A stretch of DNA of 64,000 nucleotides from Phytophthora sp. 'mugwort' (Eukaryota; Oomycota; Peronosporomycetes; Peronosporales; Peronosporaceae), in the NCBI GenBank assembly GCA_033558025.1, contig JAUCEF010000005.1, positions 2,790,001-2,854,000 of the forward strand, read 5' to 3'. Shown here piece after piece: positions 10,857 to 22,998 of the stretch (within the stretch, counting starts at the first letter, position 1; each line of letters opens with the position of its first letter). The position numbers and the translations under genes were made by a program. Under the pieces are notes generated by a model. That model saw only the letters and a program-made list of their open reading frames with translations, had not been told where the DNA came from and made no database searches.

Positions 10857-11425
10857 GACCGATCGGCCACATGCGGGTCGGACCACGTTTAGTCCCGATC
10901 GGCTCAGATCGGATCGGCGGCAGACATCAAGATAGGAGTCCAGGGGCGTGGATCAAGACCGATCGGTGACATGCAGATCACGGCCGGCCTGGATCGACTC
11001 TGATCAATACTCAGCGGACCGTAATCGATCAAGATCAGCCCTCGATCGGATCAGTGCACCCTTTCTAGCAGATCGACATACAGGTTCGGACATACGGGAT
11101 CTGCCAGATCGGGCAAATCGATAGCGGGATCGGACAGATCGGGCCGATCTGGCGTTCGGGATCTGGAAGATCGGGTTGATCCGGCGCACACAGATCGGGC
11201 GACGTCCCATCGTCCGGGGTCGATAACGGGATCTGGAAGATCGGGCCGATCCGGCGATCAGGTTTCGGAAGATCAGGCTGATCCGGCTTCCGCAGATCGG
11301 ATCGATCTTGCAGTCGACATCGAGACGATCGACAACGGGATCTGGCAGATCGGGCCGATCGATGTTGACAGATAGACATACGCGTTCGGACATCCGCGAT
11401 CTGGCAGATCGGGATTCGATCAGCA
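10857..11425. repeat. GATC-rich degenerate repeat array
   Basis: GATC occurs here far more often than in the flanks, mostly as AGATCGG, CCGATC and GATCCGG. A degenerate unit of about 28 bp, beginning CGGGATCTGG and ending GATCCGG or close variants, recurs at about 11096, 11156, 11228, 11262, 11336 and 11395 (spacing 34-74 bp). A different pair (ACCGATCGG, then ACATGC) lies near 10,858 and 10,958. The outermost copies near 11,070 and 11,367 share a longer direct repeat (ACATAC, GTTCGGACAT). Origin is unknown: LTR-internal minisatellite or regulatory repeat are both possible. Confidence 0.7.
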
Positions 11426-12120
11426 ATTATCCTCAGGGATGTGCAAGCGTGAAGACGGTACGTGCTGAGTGGTTGAAGAGGGCAAGATTCAGGAGATTCA
11501 GGTGGTACGAGATAGGGTTCAGGATGGGGAAATAGGACCAGATAAGGATAAACAACAATCAGACTCGAATCTACATTGGACTAATTAGGCGTTTTTAAGT
11601 GCCGCTGGAAGGGATCTACATTGGCCCTCCCAAGTATCAACTAGCCCAAGGTAACAGATCAAGCGTCGCGGTGAGAGGATCGGATCGGATATTGGCCGAC
11701 CTTCCCCCACGCTAGCGAACTTCAGCTCAAGCTCATACCTCGATCGATCGACATTCAGTGCTTGACCGGCGATCGCTTCGACTGTCAACTCGCAAGATCC
11801 CGCTAAAGGAAGCGGCAAGCAACTCAAGGAAAGGAACAACGCCACACCGCAACCTCGGCCTCGAATCAAATCCAGGCCCCAGATCGAAGGTCGCTACCCC
11901 TCAGATCGGAACCAATAACGGCAGCAGAGCGAAGACTTTCGCGCTGCTCCACGCTCCTGCGTCCCGCCAGACTTTAAAAGACTTTACATCGCTGCATCCT
12001 TTGGAGTCCCAAGAGAGCAGATCCAGCCCACCGACGGGTACACAAGGTGAGACCAAGTTCAGCTGATCACGGATCATCGGAGAACCCCCTCCGTTAGTCG
12101 ATGTCTGGGCGCAGTTGGTA
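11426..12120. other. non-coding repeat-derived stretch
   Basis: No gene was found. Sequence character (GATCGATCG motifs, a 102-codon low-complexity ORF at 11758-12066) resembles retrotransposon LTR or leader DNA, but no matching partner repeat is in the window. Confidence 0.35.
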
Positions 12121-12159
12121 AGCGGATCGGGTCTTAATCATATTTTGACCGATCCCGCT
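12121..12159. repeat. imperfect 13-bp stem-loop
   Basis: The arms AGCGGATCGGGTC (12121-12133) and GACCGATCCCGCT (12147-12159) can pair with one bulge around a 13-nt AT-rich loop. The right arm runs into CTACA. It lies directly beyond the stop codon of the PIF1-like fragment and may mark an element end. Confidence 0.5.
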
Positions 12160-12463
12160 ACACCACACTTTCTCGCAAGACGTTCTCGCTTGGGATGAAG
12201 TACTCTAAGAATTGCTTCGTCAGCGGAGCCATCAAGTAAAGCTGATTTAACGTTGTGACTCGAGTGACATCCACGAAAAACGATGAACGTTGAGGGGTTC
12301 GACGTGTCGGATGTCGGAGAGGCGCGAGAATCATCTTGTCTACGGTGAGGCCTTGACACTTCTCGGTTGTTAGCAAGTATGCAGGTACCATAGGGACTTG
12401 CGACATATCGAGAGAGATTATCTTTACGTGCGACACGAGCATGTACCGGTACACGACATCCAA
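12158..12463 (-). pseudogene. PIF1/Helitron-like helicase C-terminal remnant
   Basis: A 101-codon open frame carries LLTTEKCQGLTVDKMIL, FFVDVTRVTTLNQLYL and PLTKQFLEYFIPSENVL. These correspond to the C-terminal superfamily 1 helicase motifs of PIF1-like proteins, where T.hk.QG.T and the VALSRV-type motif are typical; here the latter reads VDVTRV. No upstream helicase motifs (Walker A/B) or Rep domain are visible in frame, so this is a fragment. PIF1-like helicases with this ending are common in oomycete Helitrons. Confidence 0.6.
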
Positions 12464-13629
12464 GACCTGTCAAGGTCGCTGCAGATGTTCCTCTTGGCCG
12501 ACTGGGGATAACTTTCGCGTTTGGTTGCACGAATGTTGCTCTAGGTCGACTGGGCCAACATTCACATATTTTGGATGCAATGTGACAGATTATCAGTTGT
12601 TTCGTCGCTTTGTTTAGGAAACTGTAAGAGACTACGTATTGGGTAATTACATCGGTGGCCAATTATTTGTTCATACAGGATCCTCGACGGTTCTCTAAAA
12701 TTCTGGATATAAATATCCAGAGAACTATTCACTAGCATTCCGGCACTTCGGAGGACTCGCTCAACTTAGTGCTTTTTGCACGCTGACATCGTTTGAGGAC
12801 AATAGAGTTTAGAAAGGAACAGCAAAGCGCTAGCATTGATTATTAGGAGACTGGGCTTGATAGAGAGCGCCAGTAGTGCTTACTACATCTCCTTCTGACG
12901 CTTTGCACGGTTCATCTCGTCCCAAGCTCTTACGAGCCCAGATACGTACGGTTTTCGTTTACGCTTACCTTTCGAGAGCGATCAACAATCTCGTTTTCAA
13001 CCTGTCGCGCAAGTTGTTGCATTTGTGTTCTCCAAGTCTCTCGGGCGGAGTCATCCCTTAAGGAGCGAAATGATGGGGGGTTACGATTCCCCATCACTTC
13101 GAGCGCAATTGCCATTGCTCGCCTGCATTCCCTTTTCACTCGATTTTTTCTGTCGTATGGAGCGTCTCCTAAATTCTCCTCCAAATATTGAGATATATGA
13201 GTGTGGATAGGGATAAATCGGCCAGTTTCGACAGAGTCCCTGGCCATCTTGGTGGCTGACTCAGATGCAATTGGGTTGGTCTAGATATCTCGAACGCAAC
13301 TGAAGTATTTTCCAGTTGAACCATCCGCGGCATGACCAGGTTAACCGAAGCTACGAGCTGCTGTTCGACGCAACGAGCTGTTCATTTATCGCCTGCAACG
13401 TCTTTAGACGTAATCGAATTTCTTCTGTTAATGGAGCGAGCAGAAAATCAGTGCAAAGCGGCATCGTTTTCTGTGGAGGAGAAGCTGACGCCTTAACCAT
13501 TCAGCTGAGCGCGGCAGCATAGAGAGCACAACCAGGTGCTTTTATCCTAGCCTGGCGCCTTCTAAGTTTCAGAACCGTCGGGTTCAAATTTCTTGGCGTC
13601 GAAAGCGAGATCAGATCGAGGCCCTACAC
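12464..13629. other. degenerate repeat DNA with an unassigned 105-codon ORF
   Basis: The minus-strand ORF at 12930-13247 (charged, with ECRRAMAIALEVMGNRN) resembles no family I can name and probably belongs to a decayed element. A palindromic hairpin centred near 12707 (CTGGATATAAATATCCAG) is flanked by TTCTCT and AGAACT. Nothing else is supported. Confidence 0.35.
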
Positions 13630-14745
13630 AGCCGAAGTAGTGGGCGCAAAACGCGGCTTGACGGTCCTTGCCGAGACAGCAAGAGAAGGAACTAGTTCGG
13701 TGGGTAAACGAGCTGCGAGAGGATACCTGTTACCTCGACTATGTTACGCACTCAGGCGCTCTATAGAGCTGTAGCAGTGGGAATTACGCCTTTATAGCGT
13801 CTTGGCGCTGGTGGAAGCACTTCGAGCAACGCCATCGTCTGTTGCTTCGCTGCAAGACAAGAGAAGGACAAATCCAGCCGCTTGAACTCATCATTACCGC
13901 CAAGAAGTTTGCAGAGGAAGTGAAACGAAAGTCTCGGGGATTGGACGACTCGTATTTTATATGCGGACCAGACAGATTTACTATTTTTATATTTGATAAT
14001 ATATTATCTCGCTAACTTTTGTATGCTTCGTAGTTGATCGCTTCGAGTATCTTCCGAAGAAAACGCTAGCAAAGAATGACAACAAAACAATATGGGTCCG
14101 TTGTAGTGTTAAATCTAAAGACCGAGCTACTGTAATGCTACTTGGGGATTCTATCGAGATAAAGACGCGCCTTTCGTCGTCTTCAAAGGTCGCCCTTCGA
14201 CTTTCCAGGAGCGCGACGACGTTCGACACGGCTTCAGCGATTGTATGTGGCGGAAATAAATTGTCAGCGCTCAACGTGAGTACAACTTGCAGGTCTACAC
14301 CAACACGAAAGTTAATTCTGAGGTTATTTTTGGTTATTAAGTTATGACTAAAAACTGCGATGCCTCGTGCTGATGACTATCTATTTTAAACTTTCATTTT
14401 CAAATTGACCCGCCCTCCAGGAGCCAATATTTTTGCGATTCGAACGATTTCTCTGGACATTGGTCCAAACAAGTCGTCGAGTATGCCAAAATGATTAACA
14501 TGACTGTCTTACGGGTGCCGCCCAATGCGATCTCGGTTTCCCCGTCAGCAGATGCTCCTTGGAATGGTCCGCTTAAAGCCTGACTACATAATAAGCGACA
14601 TACGAGAGCAGCTTACCAGCAGCATGATCAAGTGTTTAAAATCGCCCCTCTCGGTAGAAAGCGGCTGTGTAGTTGGATACACAGGGATTGGTGCAATATT
14701 GGGCCTGCAACCATTATATCGGGTTTCTGAAAAAGTCGATTGATA
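13630..14745 (+). pseudogene. decayed Tc5/pogo-type (CENP-B HTH + DDE) transposase
   Basis: Fragments in all three plus frames follow the order of a Tc5/pogo transposase. The CENP-B-like HTH remnant near 13,790 reads AFIASWRWWKHFEQRHRLLL followed by RCKTREGQIQP. The DDE domain remnant near 14,030-14,170 reads DRFEYLPKKTLAKNDNKTIW then VRCSVKSKDRATVMLLGDS. A late piece near 14,490-14,570 reads LRVPPNAISVSPSADAPWN, and the final piece near 14,650-14,740 ends IISGFLKKSI. Multiple stops and frameshifts break it, so it is inactive. A second copy of the HTH region lies on the minus strand at 18.5-18.9 kb. Confidence 0.7.
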
Positions 14746-15603
14746 GCTAAGCCAAGCACCAAATGTTAAAACTATAGGTTGGCTAGTCAGTTTTTGAAAA
14801 GCACATTTGGAAGTTATTCATTTAGTTATACATAAAGAAAGCTAACTACTCAATATAAATATTTTGTCTGGATGAGCTGACTGCTTCAACACTTCCCCAC
14901 CAGCGCTGAACGTTGGGTATTAAAAATTCCAATGGTATGGCGACGTTCACGAAAGCGAGCTGATCCAAGTGCCTTGGTTAATTTATCGGCTAACATCACC
15001 GTAGTTGGGCATTAAGTAATTTTAAGGTGTCCAATTTAAAAGCATCGCGAATCGAGAAAACGCGACAATCGGCTGTTTCTGCGCTTCCAAATGTTTCCTG
15101 TTCACAATCCTCTGAATAGAAAAAAAATGTTGTCAATCATAGCAGGGATCACTAAGTCATTTCGCAATCTCATCAATTTTTGAAGACGCATCCGTGTCCA
15201 AATTGGAAGCCGTCTTTTTACTACTGACACTGAGCTCACCACTAACTGATTTGGTTGTCAGCACTATAAAGAGTCAGATCATCGCCAGTGTTATGGGAAC
15301 GGACATTCACTTCAAAATAGGAAATTAAAACTGTCAAATAGTCGGATTTCACCCCTGTAATTTAACTAGCTGGCACTAACCTAGCAGATGCTCCAAGTAG
15401 CAGCCTCGCACAAAGTTAATAATAAAAATATGTTACATCAATTTCTCAATCTTAATTTCCTTGTACGCTATAAAGTCTGCGGGTCGTCGAGAGCGCTTTC
15501 TGTGGCAGGAAATAGGGAAAACAGGTGCCGGGACGGCATACAGCGCATTCGAGGCAGGTTTAACCCGCTTTGTTCCTGAGAAAACGACTTGCTGACCTGT
15601 ACC
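14746..15603. other. AT-rich non-coding stretch
   Basis: No convincing gene or repeat was seen; it is probably old transposon debris between the Tc5-like and MULE-like remnants. Confidence 0.4.
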
Positions 15604-16690
15604 ATGAACCATGTCGACCGCTATGAGGATTCTCTGGCCGTTAATCGGCAGAAGATGCGCTGCATTATTACCAAATGTGCTTCGCAGTGCGCTGCAAAGA
15701 CGCCGAAGATACGTATCGAACTCGCTACAAGATACTTAAATGCACGGAAGTGGATTATGTGAGTACCTACAAACAGGGGGAGCATTGCGGCCATTGAAAC
15801 CCCTAGTTCGCAGCCCTGAATTGGCAATAGCAATGAAGGAGTACATTTTATCCACATTGGAAGACGCGCCGTCGATGGTTGCACAGGTACTGTACGTTTT
15901 TCTGTGCCGTGAGATGAACAGCGGAAGGATTTCCGGCCAAAGCTCCGGAGTTGCAGAAAGTGCAAAGTCGTGGCGAAGTAAAAACAAGCACGACACCACA
16001 TGCCAGTGATTGAGATTTACCGGCAAAGCATGTACGACGGTGGAGCTGCGCAGCGGACAAGAGATATTTTTCGCTACCCAAGTAGTAGATGGACTTGTGA
16101 GGCCATCGCTGGGTCCTGGGTCTACGGCCAATCCGAAATTATGGAGAGCTATGTTAATGTGCAGCGTGACCCTACCCTGTTGGTGCTGCTGCGTCTGGAT
16201 AGCGCACACAGCATGGTAGTACCCCGTTTTTGTCATGGGTATCACTGACCGCAAAGACAGCTTCATGCCTATTGCTTACTTCTGCCCATATCAACCATAA
16301 GCGTGACATCCGGTGGAGTCTTGCGCTTCTCAAACGCGTGGTGCTGGTTGAGTTTGGCGCACCTTTTTCGCCTGATTTTGTCATGATGGATGCTGACAAA
16401 GTTCAGTACAAGGCATGCGACCGCGAGGATTAGGGCACTTTCGTTTTTATGTGCTGGTTTGACGTCAATCAGAATATGCACAAACATGCAGATGCGGGAA
16501 ATCTGCATGGAATTACTAGGCAGAATTGTTTTCGAAATTTGTACAATTTGCACTTTGCCGCGATAGAAAATGAATACTTGCGGGAATGTGAGTCTGTGGT
16601 TCGGGCTTGGCGTGGCGCTTGTGCGTTGTGCCCCCGATAAAGCGTGTGGTGGATCACCTGATAAAAATATGAATTGTAGGCCCCCATCTT
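15604..16690 (+). pseudogene. decayed MULE-type transposase
   Basis: Pieces in different frames match the order of oomycete MULE transposases. These are YYQMCFAVRCKDAEDTYRTR (DNA-binding N-part, near 15,660), DPTLLVLLRLDSAHSM (near 16,170), YPVFVMGITDRKDSFMPIAY (catalytic core, near 16,220) and ADKVQYKACDRED followed by FMCWFDVNQNMHKHAD (near 16,390-16,500). Stops and frameshifts separate them. No terminal inverted repeats were identified. Confidence 0.6.
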
Positions 16691-16761
16691 GCTCGGTGGC
16701 AAGCCTACCACATCCCTACCTGCTATGCATTAACCAGCAATTCTTTAGAGACTTACCACTA

Positions 16762-17359
16762 TCCGCTCAAGCTGGTGAATGACAGTAGGCGAGCTACGCC
16801 AATCGAGTTAGTGTCTCGGTTGGGTTTGTAGTGTCTCGGATACGTTTCCGCAATGCGGGGTTTCGGCAATGTTCCAAGATTCTCTCCATCCTTGCTCTCA
16901 AAGGTCTTGACGCTCACCATGAACGGCTTAGCTCTGGGAGCTCCATCCAATGACGGTCTGGGCTTGCGGACGCCGCGGTGTCCGTCATCTTCTGTTGGAT
17001 GTGCTCCGATAGAGCATTCTCATAGTTAGAGAACGCCTGCAGACGTGCATTCACCACGTGGGGGCTATGCGAAGTAACATGAGCCGCACCTTCCAGGCCA
17101 ACCAAGGACATCAGCTTTTTATGTTCGGTCCTGTTCGTTCGGGGCTAAGTGGGCGAATTGCTTCACTCTCACCAATGGATAGTCGTAAGTAAGACTCAGG
17201 TGTAGTATTGACTGCAAGTACTACCAAGTGCAGCGGGACTGCAATAGCTTTAGCGTCAGAGGAAGACACAGACTCAGAGAGTCTCTTGTTTAAGGTGACC
17301 AACCTTAGGTTTATACAAGAACCACTCCCAACCGAGATATAACTACTTTCGGGATCCAA
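16762..17359 (-). pseudogene. Gypsy-type gag remnant
   Basis: Minus-strand fragments in shifted frames include LHLVVLAVNTTPESYLRLS, VNARLQAFSNYENALSEHI and VSVKTFESKDGENLGTLPKP. The last resembles the start of gag in oomycete Gypsy elements. The frame is broken after ELSRSW and no protease or reverse transcriptase follows, so this is a scrap. Confidence 0.45.
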
Positions 17360-18208
17360 GAGTCAAAGGTACCATAAACAAAGCAATTGTGATATTTACT
17401 TCAAAAGATGAACTGTTGTATTCTACTTATGCGCGACAGAGCCGCATGTGGTGTAAATGCATAGACTCACAATCTAGCTAGTAGAGTCTAGTATAACGTA
17501 TCTATTGGCTACAAAAAGCACCTACTAATATCTCGTTAACTATCTAGTACTGAATACTGTGATAAGGGAAGGTGTGGACACACCGGAGTATGTGTTCCGC
17601 ATAATCAATAACCTTGAATTACAGTTTGGCTTGCAACAACCAGACAGAAAGAGGATCGTCATGCACCATGAGATGGAGCTGCTACGTCCAGCGCCCTACT
17701 CATCGTTGCGAAACCCATTTCTGCCTGCTGAAGTCCATATTAAGGCCTATCTTGCTCTAGAAACCAAATGCTGTGAATGTCGGCCTTTTGGGGCGGATGC
17801 AAGCGTCAACCGCCCCGCGTTTGCTGATAACCACATTGAGTTGCTGGAAAGTGTCGCGCGCGCTACATCACATCTCAGCTGGCGGTAACGATGGGACTCC
17901 ACTGCCTGATGCCGTTGGGGCTGCTTTCTGCGAGGGAGAGGACATGCAGTACTGGATGTAAAATTGCATCATTTTGGCCGCGTGCCTTACCACTTTGTGT
18001 GGTAGTTTACATATTTTGCCGTCCAATCTAAAATTCACGAATGCCCCAATCGTTTGCAGCAGGAAGCTTTTGGTTATTTCAGCGCTTGCCCAAATTGTGT
18101 TGGGAAAATTGTATATAATTTGACTACAACAACATGGAGGTGCAGCAATTTCAGTCTTTTATTCGTTTGAAGTTTCCACGCTTCAAACAACGCTTCCAAA
18201 GCACCTTC
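17360..18208. other. repeat-derived spacer with unassigned 109-codon ORF
   Basis: The plus ORF at 17559-17888 (YVFRIINNLELQFGLQQPD; FLPAEVHIKAYLALETKCC) has no recognisable domain and sits among transposon debris. It may be another transposon fragment. Confidence that it is a gene is low. Confidence 0.3.
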
Positions 18209-18359
18209 TGTCGGAAGGTGGTGTTCTCCAGCCGAGTTCGCGACTCAGCGGTTAGCTGATTTTTCACTCGGTGATTGGCCAAGTTACCTCGGCGATTAGC
18301 CGAGTTCACGACTCGGCGATTGGCTAAATACCGCCATGTCTTGGGGAGGCGGTTACACA
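18209..18359 (+). repeat. putative 5' LTR of Copia element A
   Basis: A 151-bp segment starting TGTCGGAAG and ending GGTTACACA is closely similar to 22999-23140, 4.8 kb downstream in the same orientation. The ends fit TG...CA. Internally it has repeated GGCGATTGGCC/CGAGTTC motifs. No clear target-site duplication was seen. Confidence 0.6.
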
Positions 18360-18466
18360 TGCCTTCCGTTATGCGATCTCGGCGCGATGGTTTCGTCCTC
18401 GCCAGTAACCGGTTCTACATACAAAGAAAACGCACAAGAGAGGTAAGACTGTAGGAAGAAGGGAGC

Positions 18467-18907
18467 CTAACGTGCATACCGACTTCCTCCGCTTGTAACA
18501 GTCAGGGGAGGTACCGGTACAGTGTACCACTTTAAAAAGTGAGGTTCCAATACCGGCATTGAAGCAACTTGAATAGTATTGAGATCAGGGGGGGGCTGCC
18601 CTGCGCGCGTCCTCGCCCTCATCGAGAGCTTGTGGAGAGCCTTGAATGCCCACTGCCATCTCCACGACGCCTCAAACGCTTTGATGCCGTAGTCAGTAGC
18701 CACTTCCTTCGCCTCTAAGCTAAGCATCTTGGCAGACACCGGAATGCCCTCCTTGCGCAGGTTATTGACCCACTTAGCTAGTTCAGCCTCCGCTTCTGGG
18801 GGCAGCTTCGTGCCAAGCCCTATTGGGCGGGCTTCTTCTTGGCGCTGCCATTCGTGGGCCCGCACTGAGCCTGTAGGTTCTCCCTCTCCTTCAGCCAACC
18901 CCAGCAC
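18467..18907 (-). pseudogene. Tc5/pogo-type HTH transposase fragment
   Basis: The 146-codon frame includes LPPEAEAELAKWVNNLRKEG, IPVSAKMLSLEAKEVATDYG and FEASWRWQWAFKALHKLS followed by RARTRAGQPPPDLN. That is a CENP-B/Tc5-type HTH module. It shares the ASWRW...F...H.L..R.+T+.GQ pattern with the plus-strand remnant at 13.8 kb, so both are copies of one family. No DDE domain follows. It lies inside the leader of Copia element A, which suggests nested insertion. Confidence 0.65.
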
Positions 18908-21900
18908 CAGTTTTCGGCGCGACTCGTAGCTTCTGTGCTCAGGTGGGGGAAAAACGACCTTATTACATGCAGAATATTGTTAGTCTCCTCTAAAGCTATC
19001 GCCGCGTCCAGCTTTCCACGCGCGGTGAACGATTCCCGGCGCCGCGCAGCTGAAGGGATCGCAAAATGCCAAATGAATGGCAATCTGCAAGCACGAGCTG
19101 CACAGCCGGTATCGAACCGGTACAAATGTATCGAAGTGATTGTGTAGAGCTTATAGCGGTGGCGACAGTTGGAGCGATATGATTGGTCGCTCTTATATGA
19201 AGGTGTCTTTTACAAGCGGAGGAAGTCGGTAATAAACTTACTTTGACTTTTGCCACTCATCACTCATGCATCCTCTGCGCCACGTGCCCACATTCGACAG
19301 GTTATGAGCTCAGCGCCTGTGCACCAAGCTGCCCAGCATCGAGCCCAAGCGCCAGCCGTGACCCAAGCCTACGACGACGGAGTCAGTACAGTCTTCAGCG
19401 CGGATGAGGATATGGTCAGGCTGCTGAAGCTGTCACTGAGCTGAAGGGGATATCGGAGCTCGCCTCACCAAGCTTGAAGCTGGTCGGGGAGAGGACGACC
19501 AGGCTTCGGTCGTGTCCACCGGCAGCAGCACGCGCAGCAGCACTTTTCACGCTTACACGGAGACGCGCTCGAGACTCGGCCGAAACCTGACGTTGGCCTC
19601 GCTTGAAGACGAAGTCATGCCAAGTCCAGCGCGACAGCACGCCGCAGGACTTAGCCAATAGCGACTGGGCGGAGCGGATGGCGGGCAAGGCACGCCGCTA
19701 CAGCCGCCTCGGGAACCGGCGTACCGGCCGGTAGCAGCGCCGTCGTTCTTCACGGTGCAGAGCCCCCTGCACCTGAGGGACCCAAATCTCGCCATCGAGA
19801 ACTTTGATGGAAAGGAGGTGTACCCGGGCCTTGGATCAGGATTTGGTCGATGAGGAAGAGACTCCTGCGGCAGATTAGAATCACCGAAGAACTCAGCGGG
19901 TGCATGTGGACCGAGAACATTAAGCTTAATATCCTCGGCCGCTACTTCACCGGCAAAACGGGTCAGCATTTCCACAGCCAAGTCGACACCTGGTACGCCG
20001 AGAACCCGCAAAGTCTGCACCGATGGACCAGATGAACGTTAAGTTCGGCCCCAGGATCTTTAAGTCGCAAGCGTTCAAGCTCTTCACGTCGAAGAAGAGG
20101 GAGATCGTTTCGTTAAGCGACCACATGCTCTTCCTAATGGCCGTCAGCGATGCAGTCGGCGGCACTCACGACCAAATACCCGAGAATATCACCAAGTATG
20201 CCATCCTCTCAAGCGAGTTTCAAAATGTTCTCCTTGCGCGATTCAACCCGCCGCGAGAGGATTATTTGAGACAGGCAGAAGAACTGATGCATTTCACCCA
20301 GTTTAACGGTCGTAGCGTCCGTCTGGTATCCAAGTCGGCGGTGGCCACTGTTTAGGAGCACTGGTGTCGGGTGGTACAGAGACGCAGAAGCGGGCTAAGG
20401 AAAGAAACCAGGCGCCGGTTTCAAGTGTGGCAAGAAAGGTCACTACATGCGCGACTGCGTGAGCGATGAGAAGAAGAACTTCATGCTGGTCATTACGGAC
20501 GGTATCGAAGCCACCTGTCAGTGGATTCTGGACAGCGGGTCGAGCCGTCACCTGGTGACGACACCGTCGCAACTTTACGATGCAGTAGAGTGCGACGAGG
20601 AATGCCTTCTCCGAACGGAGAGAGCCTACGGATGCAGCTCAAGGGCAGCGCTGATTTTGTGGTGCGCGTCGACGGCGTGATCGCCGGATAAAGTTAGATG
20701 ACATGTACTACTCGGCAAATCTACCATGGACTATCATTTCCTATGAAAAAATCGAAGAGCGAGGGTACGAGCTCAGCTACGACGGAAATCAGCGACCGGT
20801 GGTCCGCCGCAGCGACGGATGCAAGATCTTCGACGTTCATAAAGGCACACAACGTGCTGGTGGTGCGGGTGGTCGGGGACGACGCGACACAAGCCGAGGA
20901 GTCCGTAGCTGCGGCGCTTGCTGAAGCTGCTAGCTCGCCGACCCCCGACGTACAGACAGGCAGCCTCCTGGACTTTCACTGCGGTTTGCGTACCTGGCGT
21001 ACGACACCGTCGAGTGGATGGCAAGCGACCCAGAGAGCGGATAATGCTCACGGATAAGACAAGACCACCGAGCTTCACGTGTGTGCAGGCCAAGCAAAAG
21101 CGCGACAAGCAATCGTTGAAGGACACGGGCGAGAACGCACCCATCGACCGCGTCGGTGCCGCCATATGTAGCGACATCAAGGGGCCGATCACACCGCTCG
21201 ACAGAAGCGAGAACAGATATCTCATTAACTTCGTCGACCACAAGAGTAATTACTGCCGGTGTTCGTGACGAAGAGGAAGGACAAGTCGACCAAGCAATTC
21301 GAGCAGTTCCTCTTCCACGAGCCTCAACTGCAAAATACACTGTCTCCCTATCGATGACGGAGGAGAGTACCGCGATACGGCGGGAAGAAGACCCTGCCAC
21401 GCGAGATTTCCGGCGCGATCTACCGCATCGATGCAAAGAACTGGAACGCCGCTATGAAGAGCGACAAGCGCGTGGAATGGGAGCGCTGTGGACTCCCAAA
21501 TTGATTCGCTGAAGGCCAACGCGATTTGGGATCTGGTGTCGCGTACCAACGAGATCGGATGCCCACACGAAGTGGGTTTCAAGACGAAGACGGACGTAGA
21601 TGGGAACGTCGAGCGCTACTAGGCATGCATGGTAGCGTGCGGAAACGAACAGTTGTTCGGCAAGGACTACACTTTGACGTTCGCCGCCGTCATGGACATG
21701 ACGACGGACAGGTCATCCTGGTGCTATCAGAGATCTGTGGCGTGCCAGCACGAATTGGCGACGTGTCCAACGCTTACGTCAAGGCCTCGACAGAACCGGA
21801 CCTCAACATTTACCTGTACATCCCGCAAGGATGAGAGTGAGCGAGATGAGCTTCAGCGATTATGAGTACAGCGCGCTGTACTCGTCGCCTTTATGGGCTG

Positions 21901-22998
21901 AAGCAAGCTGGGAGGCTCTGGGCTCAGCTACCGCATTCGGAGCTACTGTGAGTCGGTTTCGTGCAGTGTGTCACGGACTCGTGCCTCTTCTACAAGGAGG
22001 ATAGCGGCGATAAGACTGTCGTGGGAGTATGTCGACGACTTACTGTCTACTGAGACATCGCAGGGCGAGTCGACGATGTGCTCGTGTTCTTGGCGACACT
22101 GTAGAATATGGATCTGGGCGTCGTGAGCAAGCTCCTGTGGAAGCGGATCACACACTCCGACGATGGTCGGTTATGAAATCGACCAAGAAGCGACAATCGA
22201 TGAGATGCTTATGCAGTTCGGATTGCAGGACGCGCACCCCATGACCACACCTATCGGGCTCGATCACGACAACGACGCGCGCGAGGTGGACCTGTTGCTC
22301 CCAAGAGATAGCGCGGTTTTTGCAGCATCGGTGAATAAGTTATAAGCGGTCTTGGGATCGCTGTTGTGGTTGGTGAGCTGCACGCGCCCGGACATTGCGT
22401 ATACGGTGCACCGTGCAACTCGGCGAGCACACGCGCCTATAACAAGCGACTGGCAACTAAGCAAGAGAATCGCTAGGTATCTGAAAGGAACAAAGAACTT
22501 CAAGCTCCGGCTCGGACAAGAAATGCTGTGCGAGATTCCGCGTGGACGGCATTATGGTGGGGTAGACGTGCCGCAAGCAGCCTGCAGTTTCACTATCGAC
22601 CATGGAAGCTGAGCTGAGCTCACGTCGGCATCGCAAGCCGGGCAAGAACTATGGAGCTGCGCGAACTACTCACGGAAACAGGTTTCGCCGTGGAGCTACC
22701 AACGAAGATCGAAATGGACAACCACGCGGCCATTCGCCAGATGGAGAATGGTGAGAGCTCGGCGCGTGCCAAGCATATCGACATCAAGCTCAAGTTCATT
22801 AATGAATACGCAAAGAAAGGTATTGTGAAGCCACCTTCGTGCCTACCTAACAGATGACAGCCGATTTGCTCACGAATGCATTTAGTGCTGTCCGGGTGCA
22901 AACACTAATGTGACTATGCTCCCTCACACGCATTGCGACAACGGATCAGAACAACTGTCGCGTCGCGGTGACGAACGCACGGCGCCGTGACGAAGGAT

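Noticed and set aside
11070..11425. CRISPR-like array
   Set aside because: The units are degenerate and unevenly spaced, without uniform spacers, and the DNA is eukaryotic.
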